Below are positions 1 to 9,400 of a DNA stretch of 42,831 nucleotides, piece by piece; position 1 is the first letter of the stretch; every line of letters begins with the position of its first letter. The notes under the pieces are model-generated. The model did no database searches, had not been told where the DNA came from, and saw only the letters and a list, made by a program, of their open reading frames with translations. A program made the position numbers and the translations under genes. Source of the DNA: Deltaproteobacteria bacterium (GTDB taxonomy: Bacteria; Desulfobacterota; BSN033; UBA1163). The stretch is from assembly GCA_016874935.1 (NCBI GenBank), contig VGSS01000010.1:1-42831 (forward strand). The letters run 5' to 3'.

Positions 1-2
1 CT

Positions 3-113
3 CTGGTGCAAACCGCCAGAAGGCAAGGGGTCCATCCAAGGAAATTCCTACAAACCCTCCTCACCGCTGATACAGCAACTGCTCAAGCCGCTCTGTATAA
101 TAATTCCAGTTGA
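3..113 (+). pseudogene. Possible transposase C-terminal remnant (partial at window edge)
   Basis: An open frame enters from the left edge and stops at TGA 111-113. Its last residues include ARRQGVHPRKFLQTLL followed by a short alanine/threonine-rich tail. The basic, helical look resembles the extreme C-terminus of some IS66-like transposases, but 36 residues are too few to prove it. The next kilobase is decayed and repeat-containing, which fits a mobile-element graveyard. It could also be the end of an intact gene lying outside the window. Confidence 0.25.
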
Positions 114-272
114 CCTCCCGAAAACCCACATGTAAGATAGGGACTAAACTGTTACTAAAGAACGACCGCCGATCTTGATGACTTTCATCTTGCATTCCCT
201 TCATGGCTCATGCTTGTATCAATGTCCGAAACACTATAATGGAACACCTAACAACATGCAAGGTTTTCTTAA

Positions 273-785
273 CGGAGAAAATACCTTATCCAGATTCCAA
301 AGTTCAGCGAGAGGCCCTGTATTGTCCCGATCGAGGTCTCCCATGAGCCTCCACGTTGGTTCTCGGGCTTCTCTCGTCGTAAATCAAAAATATTATTTTG
401 TTCAGAGTGCATGCCGGAGGGTTTCAGTCTCCAGCTGAAGGCCATCGAAAACTTATATCGAGCAGTCGTGGAAGTCCAGCCTGCAGTGATCGTCAGTTTT
501 TCATCTACCCAAAATATCAATGCACTCCAGAAGCGGCTGGGACAAATCGCTCCTGAGCTTAGCGATATTGAGGTGGAGGAACTGGTTCTATACGGAGATG
601 TCGAAGAACGATTGAAGAAAGTTGACCCTGAGCGGCGCTTGGTACCGCTGAATGGGCCAATCGAAGCTATGGCAATGCCTACACACCGGAAAACATCCCA
701 CCCGAACAGATTTAACAACCAGGCCATTGAACAGATAACTATTTTCCAAAATTGTAATATTGCACCCGACGAGTCGCAACCTTAG
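273..785 (+). pseudogene. 5'-truncated gene fragment of unknown function (copy A)
   Basis: The frame is open from 273 (after a stop at 270-272) to TAG at 783-785, but the first ATG is at 411. The residues before that ATG read like coding sequence, for example IPKFSERPCIVPIEV and PPRWFSGFSRRKSK. I read this as a gene that lost its 5' end. I do not recognise the product; the later part has charged stretches such as YGDVEERLKKVDPERR. The C-terminal 60 or so residues recur in a second fragment at about 2132-2365, on the other side of the ATPase gene. The minus-strand frame across this interval is judged a shadow. Function unknown. Confidence 0.4.
574..753 (+). repeat. Direct repeat copy A, flanking the ATPase gene
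   Basis: About 180 bases are repeated at 2131-2310 in the same orientation, with estimated identity a little above 80% (by-eye alignment). Identical blocks include TCGAAGAACGATTGAAGAAA and AATGGGCCAATCGAAGCTAT. The copies preserve the same reading frame over most of their length, so they are homologous gene fragments and not a short target-site duplication. Confidence 0.85.
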
Positions 786-833
786 CTCTCCTTAGAAATG
801 AACCATCATTCAATCAATAAACACCAGAGAGGC

Positions 834-876
834 TGTCATAATCTATCACTTGACATTGGCATTATGACAATATAAT
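834..876 (+). promoter_or_regulatory. Promoter with operator-like inverted repeat for the ATPase gene
   Basis: TTGACA at 850-855 and a perfect TATAAT at 871-876 lie just upstream of the ATG at 887, with 15 bases between them. A perfect 9-bp inverted repeat, TGTCATAAT at 834-842 and ATTATGACA at 861-869, brackets the -35 box, as expected of a repressor site. Only 10 bases separate the -10 box from the ATG, so the transcript would be nearly leaderless. I see no clear Shine-Dalgarno sequence. Confidence 0.5.
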
Positions 877-886
877 ATAGCTTATT

Positions 887-2113
887 ATGGCAACTTATTT
901 TGAAAGAGACTTTGCATCAACAATTCTCAGTGCTCTTAAAAATATGCCCGTCGTCGCCATCACAGGATTGCGACAAACTGGGAAAACCACATTCCTCCAG
1001 CACCAGTTTTTATCCGAGACAAGAAGGTTCATCTCCTTTGACGACTTCGCTCAACTCTCAGCCGCAAAGTCAGACCCCGATCATTTTGTAAACTCCGATG
1101 AGCCTTTGACGATTGATGAGGCGCACAAATGTCCAGAGATCTTTACATCGATTAAAAGAATGGTGGATAGAAAAAGAAAACTGGGCCAGTTTTTGCTTTC
1201 TGGATCAGCCAATTTCACTATGCTTAGGGGAATAACGGAAACTCTGGCTGGCCGCGCCATCTACTTTCAAATGCACCCGTTCAGCCGAAGGGAAATCGGC
1301 AGGGGGGCAGGTGAACAACCCTTCTTGAAAAGGTTCTTTGAGACCCTGCAGATCCCCAAACACAAGGAATTCAAACCGATCGAGCCAGAAGATATTTTGA
1401 AGGGCGGTATGCCCACGGTCTGCCTTGGCGATGTGGAGGATCGAACTTTTTGGTTTAAGGGCTATGAGCAAACCTACCTTGAAAGAGACATCAGACAAAT
1501 CAGCCAGATTGAAAATATTGTCGCTTATCGGAACCTTCTTCATCTGGTAGGCCTGAGAACGGGTCAAATTCTAAATGTGAGTCAACTTGGTAGGGATGCA
1601 AAGCTCACCTCCACCATGACATCGCGTTACATTTCTCTGTTGGAGACATCTTACGTCATTTCGAAACTTAACCCTTATTTGAGGAATAGAGCGAGTCGTT
1701 TGATTAAATCTCCTAAGGTCTATATCAGCGATTCCGGGCTTGCCTGCTTCATGGTGGGGGTTGACAGCTTTTCAATGGATTACCAGGAGCCGCTTCTGGG
1801 AGCCCTATTCGAGACCTATGTCGCTCAAAACCTGTTCGCCATCCTCAGTGCCCGATGGAAAGAGGCTCAGCTCTATTTCTGGTCCATCCAAGGGAGAAAC
1901 GAGGTAGATTTCATCATCGAAGTCGGTCGAAACTGTCTGGCCGTGGAAGTGAAATCATCAGGTCGATGGCAAAAAAAGGATTTTTCAGGATTGGAAGCCT
2001 TCCTGGCGACTACTCCCCATTGTGTGGCGGCGGTGCTTTGCTATAATGGGACGGAAGCAGTGAGGCTCGGAGAAAAACTTTGGGCTTTGCCGTTAGGCCT
2101 TATCCTCTCATAA
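887..2113 (+). CDS. AAA_14/DUF4143-type ATP-binding protein
   Basis: The 408-residue protein has a Walker A motif GLRQTGKT at residues 27-34 and a Walker B-like stretch LTIDEAHKCPE near residue 75. A DUF4143-like C-terminal half ends with EVDFIIE and LAVEVKSS around residues 339-358, the signature of a PDDEXK-like fold. The family consists of ATPases common in bacteria and archaea, strongly subject to horizontal transfer, without an agreed cellular role; transposon-like, regulatory and toxin-antitoxin-like roles have been discussed. Length is typical and the frame looks intact. The gene stands alone with its own promoter and lies between two copies of an unrelated gene fragment. Family assignment is secure; function is not. 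Confidence 0.9.
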   Translation: MATYFERDFASTILSALKNMPVVAITGLRQTGKTTFLQHQFLSETRRFISFDDFAQLSAAKSDPDHFVNSDEPLTIDEAHKCPEIFTSIKRMVDRKRKLGQFLLSGSANFTMLRGITETLAGRAIYFQMHPFSRREIGRGAGEQPFLKRFFETLQIPKHKEFKPIEPEDILKGGMPTVCLGDVEDRTFWFKGYEQTYLERDIRQISQIENIVAYRNLLHLVGLRTGQILNVSQLGRDAKLTSTMTSRYISLLETSYVISKLNPYLRNRASRLIKSPKVYISDSGLACFMVGVDSFSMDYQEPLLGALFETYVAQNLFAILSARWKEAQLYFWSIQGRNEVDFIIEVGRNCLAVEVKSSGRWQKKDFSGLEAFLATTPHCVAAVLCYNGTEAVRLGEKLWALPLGLILS

Positions 2114-2130
2114 ATTGTAACGACATTCAG

Positions 2131-2310
2131 TGGAGAACTGGTCCTTTATGGAGACTTCGAAGAACGATTGAAGAAAGTTCACCCTGAGCGGCGCTTCGTG
2201 CCGCCGAATGGGCCAATCGAAGCTATAGCAATGCCTACAAACCGGGAAATATTCCTCTCGAACAGATTTAACAAACAGAGCATCGAACAAATAATTGCCT
2301 TTCCTAAATT
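2131..2310 (+). repeat. Direct repeat copy B, flanking the ATPase gene
   Basis: This is the second copy of the roughly 180-base repeat at 574-753. It begins only 17 bases after the ATPase stop codon and is followed by sequence with no match in copy A. Confidence 0.85.
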
Positions 2311-2365
2311 TCAATATTACAACCCTAGCGTCGTGACCCAGATGCGGTTTGTAAAAGTAAAATAA
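2132..2365 (+). pseudogene. Gene fragment of unknown function (copy B)
   Basis: The frame is open from just after a stop at 2111-2113 to TAA at 2363-2365 and encodes a homologue of the C-terminal part of the fragment at 273-785. Shared pieces include ELVLYGD, EERLKKV, PERR, NGPIEA and NRFN. There is no plausible start codon or ribosome binding site; a TTG at 2168 lies inside the homologous region and is unlikely to be used. The tail after about residue 60 diverges from copy A. It is probably a non-functional remnant. Confidence 0.4.
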
Positions 2366-2374
2366 GTGATAAAA

Positions 2375-2392
2375 GTGAACTACGTCCCCATC
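2375..2392. repeat. Left arm of 18-bp perfect inverted repeat
   Basis: GTGAACTACGTCCCCATC is the exact reverse complement of 2827-2844. The 470-base interval between the outer ends holds a hairpin and a broken zinc-ribbon gene. A related 12-base core, GGACGTAGTTTA, recurs near 4690 just upstream of the SDR-MaoC gene. Confidence 0.85.
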
Positions 2393-2561
2393 GGCCAATC
2401 CACTGCCTCACACGATTCGGATATTGAAATCTTGTTTCAGTGGAGAAATAAAAAAGGAGCATCTCATCCTGGGCAGAAAGGAAAGCTTTTCTGGACGCCT
2501 CACCAATAAAACGTTAAATTATGCTCAATCATCATGGCATGAACATGTCATTGTATTTTTA

Positions 2562-2588
2562 GGCCCCCGTGTTACTTAAACGGGGGCC
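2562..2588. repeat. GC-rich hairpin, 9-bp stem
   Basis: GGCCCCCGT at 2562-2570 pairs with ACGGGGGCC at 2580-2588 around a 9-base loop. It precedes the zinc-ribbon fragment by about 20 bases. No T-run follows it on either strand, so it is not a convincing intrinsic terminator. Confidence 0.6.
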
Positions 2589-2608
2589 ATAGTTTCTGAG
2601 GGGGCCTT

Positions 2609-2821
2609 ATGATGAGAGATCAAAATTGCATGAATTGCCGAAAGATTCTTTTCAAATAATTATCACCTGATGGGAAACATTGGTTAATGGATGATGAAAC
2701 GAAACTGGACTTCCAATCTGACGAGACTGATCATTTCTTTAAGTGTCCATACTGCGGAGCAAAAAACATTGCCAATATGATAGCTCCTGGGCAAGGGGAA
2801 ATCATTTCTTGGAAGTTGTAA
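2609..2821 (+). pseudogene. Small zinc-ribbon protein gene interrupted by an in-frame TAA
   Basis: From ATG 2609 the frame reads 16 residues containing a CMNC pair, meets TAA at 2657-2659, and continues in the same frame to TAA at 2819-2821. The second part has a second cysteine pair CPYCGAKN, so the whole would be a roughly 70-residue protein with a four-cysteine zinc ribbon. A purine-rich GAGGGGG lies just upstream as a possible ribosome binding site. The internal stop is TAA, so selenocysteine recoding does not apply. It is most likely a point-mutated pseudogene; restart at the internal ATG (about 2690) is possible. Molecular role unknown. Confidence 0.5.
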
Positions 2822-2826
2822 AGGGG

Positions 2827-2844
2827 GATGGGGACGTAGTTCAC
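2827..2844. repeat. Right arm of 18-bp perfect inverted repeat
   Basis: GATGGGGACGTAGTTCAC is the exact reverse complement of 2375-2392. It lies 62 bases downstream of the stop codon of the minus-strand SDR-MaoC gene. Confidence 0.85.
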
Positions 2845-2905
2845 AAATATCACATTTTTCGGCCTCAGGGCTTCTTCTTTTTATTGGCTATTTGACATTG
2901 GGTCT

Positions 2906-4672
2906 TTAGCCCTGCATCGATCCAATCATGTGGGGTTCGCCGCTGTGGGGATCGCGTGCTTCGAATCGTACAGAATGGGAATTGCTCCCTGACACTTGCT
3001 CATACAGCAACCTGATTTCAATCTCTGCAGGCATGAAGATCGGCCGTTTAAACGATGCGTTTACCTCAATTGGAAGCGTAAAGGGCCGCTGGGCTTCGAT
3101 CGCGGCAAGCACTCGGGCGAATGTCCACATGCCGTGGGCAATGGGGCGACGGTATCCGAGGAGTCTCGCTGTCATAGCGTAAAGGTGGTGCGGGTTCCAG
3201 TCGCCTGAAGCTGCTGCGTAGCGTCGGCCGGTATTCTCAGGCACGTGAATCCGGATTGATTGGAACGGTTCCTCATTCTGGATCCATGCTATTGGCGCGG
3301 TCTTGGTGCGGCCGGTGCCACGCCCGGACCGAACCTGTTTGTTTCGCGAAAGAACTGTCGCCGTCCCATTCCACACTTCTTTGCCAGCCACGTCCACGCG
3401 AAATGCGAAATCTATCTCGAATCCACGAATCGTTTCTCGTATCTCTGCGAGCCGACAGGATAGATCGAGCGTTTCATCTGGATTGATCGCTCGCAACAGC
3501 ATGATCCGCTGCTGCGTGTGGATGAGGCCAAAGGGGCTAAATGGGAAAGTCTTCGAAAGTACGATCTCCGCCATCGGCCCAAGAAAAAGACACTCTGGAT
3601 AGGCAGGCGGCACTGCCAGTCCATTCTTCGGGCTCTCACAGACATCACGGAACTTTGTGAGGTGCGTGGCGCTGATTCGCACGCCAGATTGCGACACCTC
3701 AATGGGGGCGAGTGTGTGTTCGCATTCTGAAGTGAGCACACCCTGGGGCCGGCCTGGCATCCGCAACAGCGACCGTAGGTAGATGGCTGCAGTCCCAGGA
3801 CCCTGGTCAATGGTAATATACTTCGGCTCTCCTACCATCTCCACATGTCGCACCTGAGCACTGGATGCCCCCCTACCCTTTGCACCTGTACTCTTCCCCA
3901 TCATCTTCAATAGCAAACCGGGTGCAAACCGGTTGATTCCAACGGCAATCTTTCCGTATGCAGAGAGTACAACTTCACGCCGCCGATGGTAAGATGCCAA
4001 GACAATGGCCCTGGCCGCTTTGTCAGCCTTCCATACAAGCCGCCTGGGGCGCGGATCTTTTCGGTTCTCACGCAGGCGACCATCATTGTCAACACGAACG
4101 ATCTCGCTTTCGACGTACGCTGGGTGTACTGTTGTACAACTTACGCCACTCCCTCGAAGCTCTGCAGACAGGGTTTCCCCGATCATCCGGACAGCCGCCT
4201 TCGATGCCGCATAGACAGCACCCTTCGGAAAGGGAACAAATCCCGCAACACTACCGATCAGCACGACTCGTCCCTCTGTTTTTTGAAGCTCCGGTAACGC
4301 TGCGCGTACCGTTGCCACAAGCCCAAACACATTGACATCGAATTGGCGTTTCCAATACTCAAGGTTGAGATCCTCAATCCGGCCTATCACTGAATAACCC
4401 GCATTGGCAACCGCAACGTCAATCCTCCCCCATGCTTCAGTCATACGGCGCACAGCCGCCGCAATGGATGCTTCGTCCATAACGTCGCACGGAATCGCAA
4501 GCGCCCGCCCACCCATCGCCTCAATGGCGGTAACAGTTTCGCTAAGCTTCTCCTTACGGCGACCGGACATCGCTACCGACGCACCCTCGCGCGCGAACTC
4601 CAAGGCCACAGCGCGACCTATGCCGCTTCCTCCTCCAGTAATCCAAACGACTCGATCCGTAAACCTCTGCAT
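2906..4672 (-). CDS. SDR-family dehydrogenase fused to a MaoC-like hydratase
   Basis: The 588-residue protein joins two enzymes. Residues 1 to about 260 are a short-chain dehydrogenase/reductase with TGGGSGIG at 12-19, a VANAG segment and the catalytic YAASK. The C-terminal half carries the hydratase-2 signature of MaoC/(R)-specific enoyl-CoA hydratases: SGDWNPHH then PIAHGMW, with the expected catalytic Asp and His. Together they suggest reduction and dehydration of 3-hydroxyacyl or polyketide-like thioesters, or a lipid-related substrate; this is inferred from the folds. The gene is visibly richer in G+C than its neighbours, for example around 4561-4620, hinting at separate acquisition. AGGAG lies 7 bases upstream of the ATG. 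It is transcribed divergently from the EFR1-type gene and has no operon partner here. Confidence 0.8.
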   Translation of the reverse strand: MQRFTDRVVWITGGGSGIGRAVALEFAREGASVAMSGRRKEKLSETVTAIEAMGGRALAIPCDVMDEASIAAAVRRMTEAWGRIDVAVANAGYSVIGRIEDLNLEYWKRQFDVNVFGLVATVRAALPELQKTEGRVVLIGSVAGFVPFPKGAVYAASKAAVRMIGETLSAELRGSGVSCTTVHPAYVESEIVRVDNDGRLRENRKDPRPRRLVWKADKAARAIVLASYHRRREVVLSAYGKIAVGINRFAPGLLLKMMGKSTGAKGRGASSAQVRHVEMVGEPKYITIDQGPGTAAIYLRSLLRMPGRPQGVLTSECEHTLAPIEVSQSGVRISATHLTKFRDVCESPKNGLAVPPAYPECLFLGPMAEIVLSKTFPFSPFGLIHTQQRIMLLRAINPDETLDLSCRLAEIRETIRGFEIDFAFRVDVAGKEVWNGTATVLSRNKQVRSGRGTGRTKTAPIAWIQNEEPFQSIRIHVPENTGRRYAAASGDWNPHHLYAMTARLLGYRRPIAHGMWTFARVLAAIEAQRPFTLPIEVNASFKRPIFMPAEIEIRLLYEQVSGSNSHSVRFEARDPHSGEPHMIGSMQG

Positions 4673-4786
4673 GGAGCCTCTCCTAAAAAGGACGTAGTTT
4701 ATTGTCCCGATTTATGCTTCCAAATTATATATCCTTGTGGTAAAAAGGAAAAGGTATATTTTTTATTTTGGAAGGGGACTCTACCC

Positions 4787-5575
4787 ATGAAGACAGAGCT
4801 ATTTGTTTATACCGGGACGGGTAATTCATTATGGATTGCGCGCCAATTAGCTGTGGGATTAGAAGACACGGCTATCAAGTTTATGCCTTTCTTGTCAGGG
4901 GAATTCGAGGTAAATGCGGATCGGATAGGAATTATTTTCCCTGTCCACATCTGGGGGTTACCCCGCCGGGTCATCCGGTTTATCAATCACCTTAAAACGA
5001 AACCAGAAACTTACTTCTTCGCTGTGGCCGTCAATGCTGGGCAGGTAGCGGCCACACTCCTGCAATTACAGAAGTTAATGTCAGCTCAAAAAAAGCAGCT
5101 CTCTTTAGGTTACTCCATCTCTCTGCCTTCCAACTATATCCCGTGGGGAGGTCCAGGGCCGGTTGATACTCAACAGCGGTTATTTAAAAATGCACAGGAT
5201 AAAGTCAAATCCATTGCCCATGCAATATTAAGGGGTGAACGTCAAAAGGTGGACAGAGGTCCCCTGTGGCAGAATATCCTCTTCTCCCGGATCTATAAGA
5301 TGTCTTTCCGGCAGGTTCCTAAAATGGACAAGAAATTCTGGACAGACGATAAATGCAATGGCTGCGAAATCTGTTTTAAAGTCTGCCCTGCTGAAAATAT
5401 CGAGATGAAAAATGAAAAACCTTCATGGCTTCACCAATGCGAACAATGTCTCGCTTGTATTCAGTGGTGTCCGCAGGAAGCGATCCAGTATGGCAAAAAG
5501 ACCGTCAAATACCGGCGCTATCACCATCCCGAAGTCACTTTACAAAACATGCTTGAACAGGCCAATGCCTCTTAG
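4787..5575 (+). CDS. EFR1-type flavodoxin-ferredoxin fusion protein
   Basis: The 262-residue protein has an N-terminal flavodoxin-like domain with the phosphate-binding loop TGTGNS at residues 9-14. Two 4Fe-4S motifs lie at the C-terminus: CNGCEICFKVCP near 190-201 and CEQCLACIQWCP near 218-229. This order matches the EFR1-type ferredoxin family of anaerobes. It is a soluble electron carrier or flavin-linked oxidoreductase, probably cytoplasmic as no signal peptide is visible. Physiological partners are unknown and there is no operon context, since the next gene starts 160 bases downstream. Confidence 0.85.
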   Translation: MKTELFVYTGTGNSLWIARQLAVGLEDTAIKFMPFLSGEFEVNADRIGIIFPVHIWGLPRRVIRFINHLKTKPETYFFAVAVNAGQVAATLLQLQKLMSAQKKQLSLGYSISLPSNYIPWGGPGPVDTQQRLFKNAQDKVKSIAHAILRGERQKVDRGPLWQNILFSRIYKMSFRQVPKMDKKFWTDDKCNGCEICFKVCPAENIEMKNEKPSWLHQCEQCLACIQWCPQEAIQYGKKTVKYRRYHHPEVTLQNMLEQANAS

Positions 5576-5735
5576 GCAAGCCATACTCCTTATAATAGTC
5601 ATATGGTCTCATAGTCCTATAGTTTTATCGTCAATTGACTAACCGACTATCCGACTAACTCAAAGGGTTGACTTTTTCCCCAAATGATTTAATCTGCATA
5701 TAGGGATGGTTGATCAACCATCGGAGGAGATAAAG

Positions 5736-6401
5736 ATGGAGTCAAACGGCGAGAGGCTCAGAGTTTTGGTTTTTGCGAGTGGCGATGCGAAGGGTGGAGG
5801 CTCTGGTTTTCAAGAATTGGTCGAATTCTCCCGAACGAACCCACCGGTCCTTGACGCTCAAATCGTCGGAGTTATTTCCAACCATCAACAAGGAGGAATT
5901 CATCAAAGGGCGGAGGCGCTTCATATCCCTTTTGAGCATTGGTCAGGACCCTTTGATGCCACAGGTTACCGAATCTTCGTTGAAAGATATCAGGCCGACT
6001 TTGTCATGTGCTCCGGTTGGTTAAAGTTTGTCAGAGGACTCGATCCGGCAAAAACAGTCAATATACACCCGGGGCCGCTACCACGGTTTGGCGGTCCAGG
6101 ATTGTACGGGCATTATGTACACGAAGCGGTCATGGCCGCTTATCATCGGGGGGAAATCATCCAGAGCGCAGTAACGATGCATTTTGTTGACGAGACCGCC
6201 TATGACCATGGTCCGATTATCTTCCAGATGCCCGTGCTGATTAGACCTGATGATGATGCTCTGACGCTGGCCAAAAGAGTCAACGAAAAAGAACGCTCCT
6301 GGCAAAGTCATATTTTAAACCTGGTCGTCCATGGATATATTTACCTCAGAAATGGGCAGGTCTTTTATAAAAGCGATGTCCCTAAAAGGCTTTTTTATTA
6401 A
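5736..6401 (+). CDS. purN: Phosphoribosylglycinamide formyltransferase-like protein (PurN)
   Basis: It belongs to the formyltransferase family that transfers formyl from 10-formyltetrahydrofolate to GAR in purine synthesis. The catalytic Asn-His pair sits in NIHPGPLPRFGG (Asn near 109, His near 111) and the catalytic Asp in DHGPIIFQ (near 157), in the spacing of GAR transformylases. I chose ATG 5736 because GGAGGA ends 7 bases before it; the in-frame ATG at 5706 has no such site. The 221-residue length is normal. The loop after NIHP is longer and more glycine-rich than in the E. coli enzyme, so the exact substrate deserves a check. It lies 14 bases before purL, which supports a purine role. 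Confidence 0.8.
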   Translation: MESNGERLRVLVFASGDAKGGGSGFQELVEFSRTNPPVLDAQIVGVISNHQQGGIHQRAEALHIPFEHWSGPFDATGYRIFVERYQADFVMCSGWLKFVRGLDPAKTVNIHPGPLPRFGGPGLYGHYVHEAVMAAYHRGEIIQSAVTMHFVDETAYDHGPIIFQMPVLIRPDDDALTLAKRVNEKERSWQSHILNLVVHGYIYLRNGQVFYKSDVPKRLFY

Positions 6402-6415
6402 ACAGGAGGAGATGG

Positions 6416-9400
6416 ATGTTACATTTTTTTCTGGCAAGAGGTGATCAATTCGAATATTGCTTCAATGTGGAAACTTCCGCACCGTTAGATGTCAATGAGC
6501 TGCCGATCTTAAGACAGGTCTTGGCCGACGGCTTTGTATCGGAAAGTGTCTCCGCGAACTCGACCCACCCCGACGGACACAATTTGGTGGAACTCGGTCC
6601 ACGCATGAATTTTGCGACAGCCTATTCAACAAATATTGTCGCCATCTGCCAAACCTGCGGGCTCGAAAAAGTAACCCGCATCGAACGATCCAGGCGATAT
6701 CGCCTTTCTCCGGGAGCAGATAAGACCCGCTTTATTCAAGAGCATCATGATCGAATGACAGAACATTGGTATGATCGACCCTTGCAGTCGTTTGAAACCG
6801 GATTTCTGCCGGAACCTGTTTTTGAGATTCCTCTGTTGGAAAAGGGCCCGGACGCTCTTCTCGAAATACCGGGACTTGCGATGGACGAGTGGGACAGAAA
6901 TCTCTACTATGATTATTTTGTCAAAGAAGAAAGAAGAAATCCTACGATCGTTGAAATCAGGGATCTGGATAACGCCAACAGCGAGCACTCACGGCATGGC
7001 TATTTCAAAGGAAAACAGATCATCAATGGGGTGGCCATGCCAGAGACGCTTTTGGATATCGTCAAGTCGACTTTAAAGGCAAATCCATCCAACAGCCTCA
7101 TCGCCTTCAAGGACAATTCGAGCGGGATCAGAGGATATGATTGCTGGACCATCCTCCCCGGACAACCCGGAAGACCATCGCCTTTCGAGAAGAAGAAACT
7201 CCAATACCACATCATTTTTACCGCGGAGACGCACAATTTCCCGACCGGGGTCGCTCCCTTCCCCGGCGCAGAAACAGGCACGGGCGGACGGATCCGTGAC
7301 GTCCAGGCAACGGGAAGAGGAGGCCTGGTGGTTGCCGGAACAGCGGCCTACTGCGTAGCCAGCTTGTTGATCCCCGGCTACGATTTGCCCTGGGAAGACA
7401 AGCGATCCGTCTATCTTTCAAATCTGGCTTCCCCTCTCAACATCGAAATCAGGGCGAGCGACGGAGCAAGCGATTATGGCAATAAGTTCGGCGAGCCGTT
7501 GATTCTCGGCTTTACCCGTTCCTTTGACCAGAGGCTTCAAAACGGCGAACGCTGGGCTTGGATTAAGCCGATTATGTTTACGGGCGGAATCGGACAGATT
7601 GATGCCAGGCATGTTGAAAAGGACGAAGCTCAAAGAGGGATGCTGATCGTTCAGGTCGGCGGCCCGGCATATGGAATCGGTGTGAGCGGAGGATCGGCCT
7701 CCAGTAAACTTCAGGGCGAAAATGTTGAAGAGCTTGATTTTAATGCTGTTCAGCGCGGCGATGCAGAGATGGAACAAAAGATGAACCGCGTCATCCGGGC
7801 CTGCATTGAGATGGGAGAAAACAACCCTATCCTCAGCATCCACGATCAGGGAGCGGGCGGACCTGCCAATGTTCTGAAGGAGCTGGTCGAAAAAGCCGGA
7901 GGCAAAATCGAATTGAGGCGCATCAAACTTGGCGATCCGACCTTATCCGTCCTCAAAATCTGGGTTGCCGAATATCAGGAGCGATGCGGCTTCTTGATTT
8001 CCTCCGAGAGAATTGAAGAATTCGAATCCATCTGCGTCAGGGAAAAAGTAAATTGTGAAATCCTCGGGGAAGTGACAGGGGATGGCCGATTCATTGTGCA
8101 CGATGAGAAGGACGATTCAACTCCGGTCAATCTCAACCTCGCAAAGGTTCTGGGCAATATGCCGCAGAAAATGTTCAAGGATGAGAGGATAGACCATTCA
8201 CTGAAACCTCTTGAATGGCCAGAGGATTTATCAGTGGAAGAGGCATTGTCTCGTGTCCTTCGAAACCTTGCGGTCGGATCAAAACGATTTCTCACCAGCA
8301 AGGTCGACCGAAGCGTTACGGGGTTGATTGCCAGGCAACAATGTTGTGGCCCGCTTCAATTAACAGTGGGCGACGTGGCCGTGATCGCCCAGAGCCATTT
8401 CGGATTAACGGGAGCAGCCACTTCCATTGGCGAGCAACCGATAAAAATGCTGGTCAACCCAAAGGCAGGGGCCCGGATGGCCGTTGGAGAGGCGCTGACC
8501 AACCTCGTTTGGGCGCAGATCAGTCGATTGCAGGATATAAAGTGTTCGGCCAATTGGATGTGGGCGCCCAAACTTCCCGGCGAAGGCGCGGCCCTTTACG
8601 ATGCAGTGTGCGCCATGCGGGATCTGATGATCCGGTTGGGGATTGCAGTGGATGGCGGAAAGGACAGTCTTTCCATGGCGACTCGGGTGGGAGATGAAAT
8701 TGTGAAATCCCCCCGTGAGCTGGTTATTTCTGCTTATGCGACCGTGCCCGATATCACGAAGGTGGTCACTCCGGATATCAAAAAACCGGGGCACAGCCGG
8801 CTCATCTTCATTGAAATTGCTAAACAGAAGGCCCGGCTTGGGGGTTCGGCTTTGGCCCAGGTTTATGGACAGATCGGAAACGAATCTCCGGATGTGGATG
8901 ATCCTGAAATGCTTAAACGCGCCTTTCAGGCCATCCAGAAGTTAATGTCAGAAAATTTAATTCTCTCTGGACACGACATCAGCGATGGGGGCCTTATCAC
9001 AACGTTTCTCGAAATGGCCTTTGCCGGAAACTGCGGGTTGAGCATCCGAATGGACGGCCCATGGAATCCCCTGGAAAGACTCTTTTCTGAAGAGTTGGGA
9101 GCGGTCATCGAGTGTCATGTAAGTGGGGTCCGGAAGGCCCTGGAGGTTCTTGACTCTTTTCATCTTCACTCAACCGTCATCGGAGAGACAACGGAGGAAA
9201 AGAAAATTCTCGTAGCCTTTAATTCGCAGAAGGTTCTCGAATCGGATATGCGTGTTCTTCGCCAATGGTGGGAGGAGACATCTTATCAGATCGAGCGCCT
9301 TCAGATAAATCCCCAATGCGCCGATCAGGAGAAGAAGAATATCTTCGACCGAAAGGGGCCAACCTATGTCATTCCTTTTAACCCCGAACCGACGCCGGCG

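Noticed and set aside
2562-2588. Intrinsic terminator at the GC-rich hairpin
   Set aside because: No T-run follows the stem on either strand; the T-rich piece lies on the wrong side.
2609-2821. Selenocysteine or other recoding of the stop in the zinc-ribbon gene
   Set aside because: The interrupting codon is TAA, not TGA, and no SECIS-like hairpin follows.
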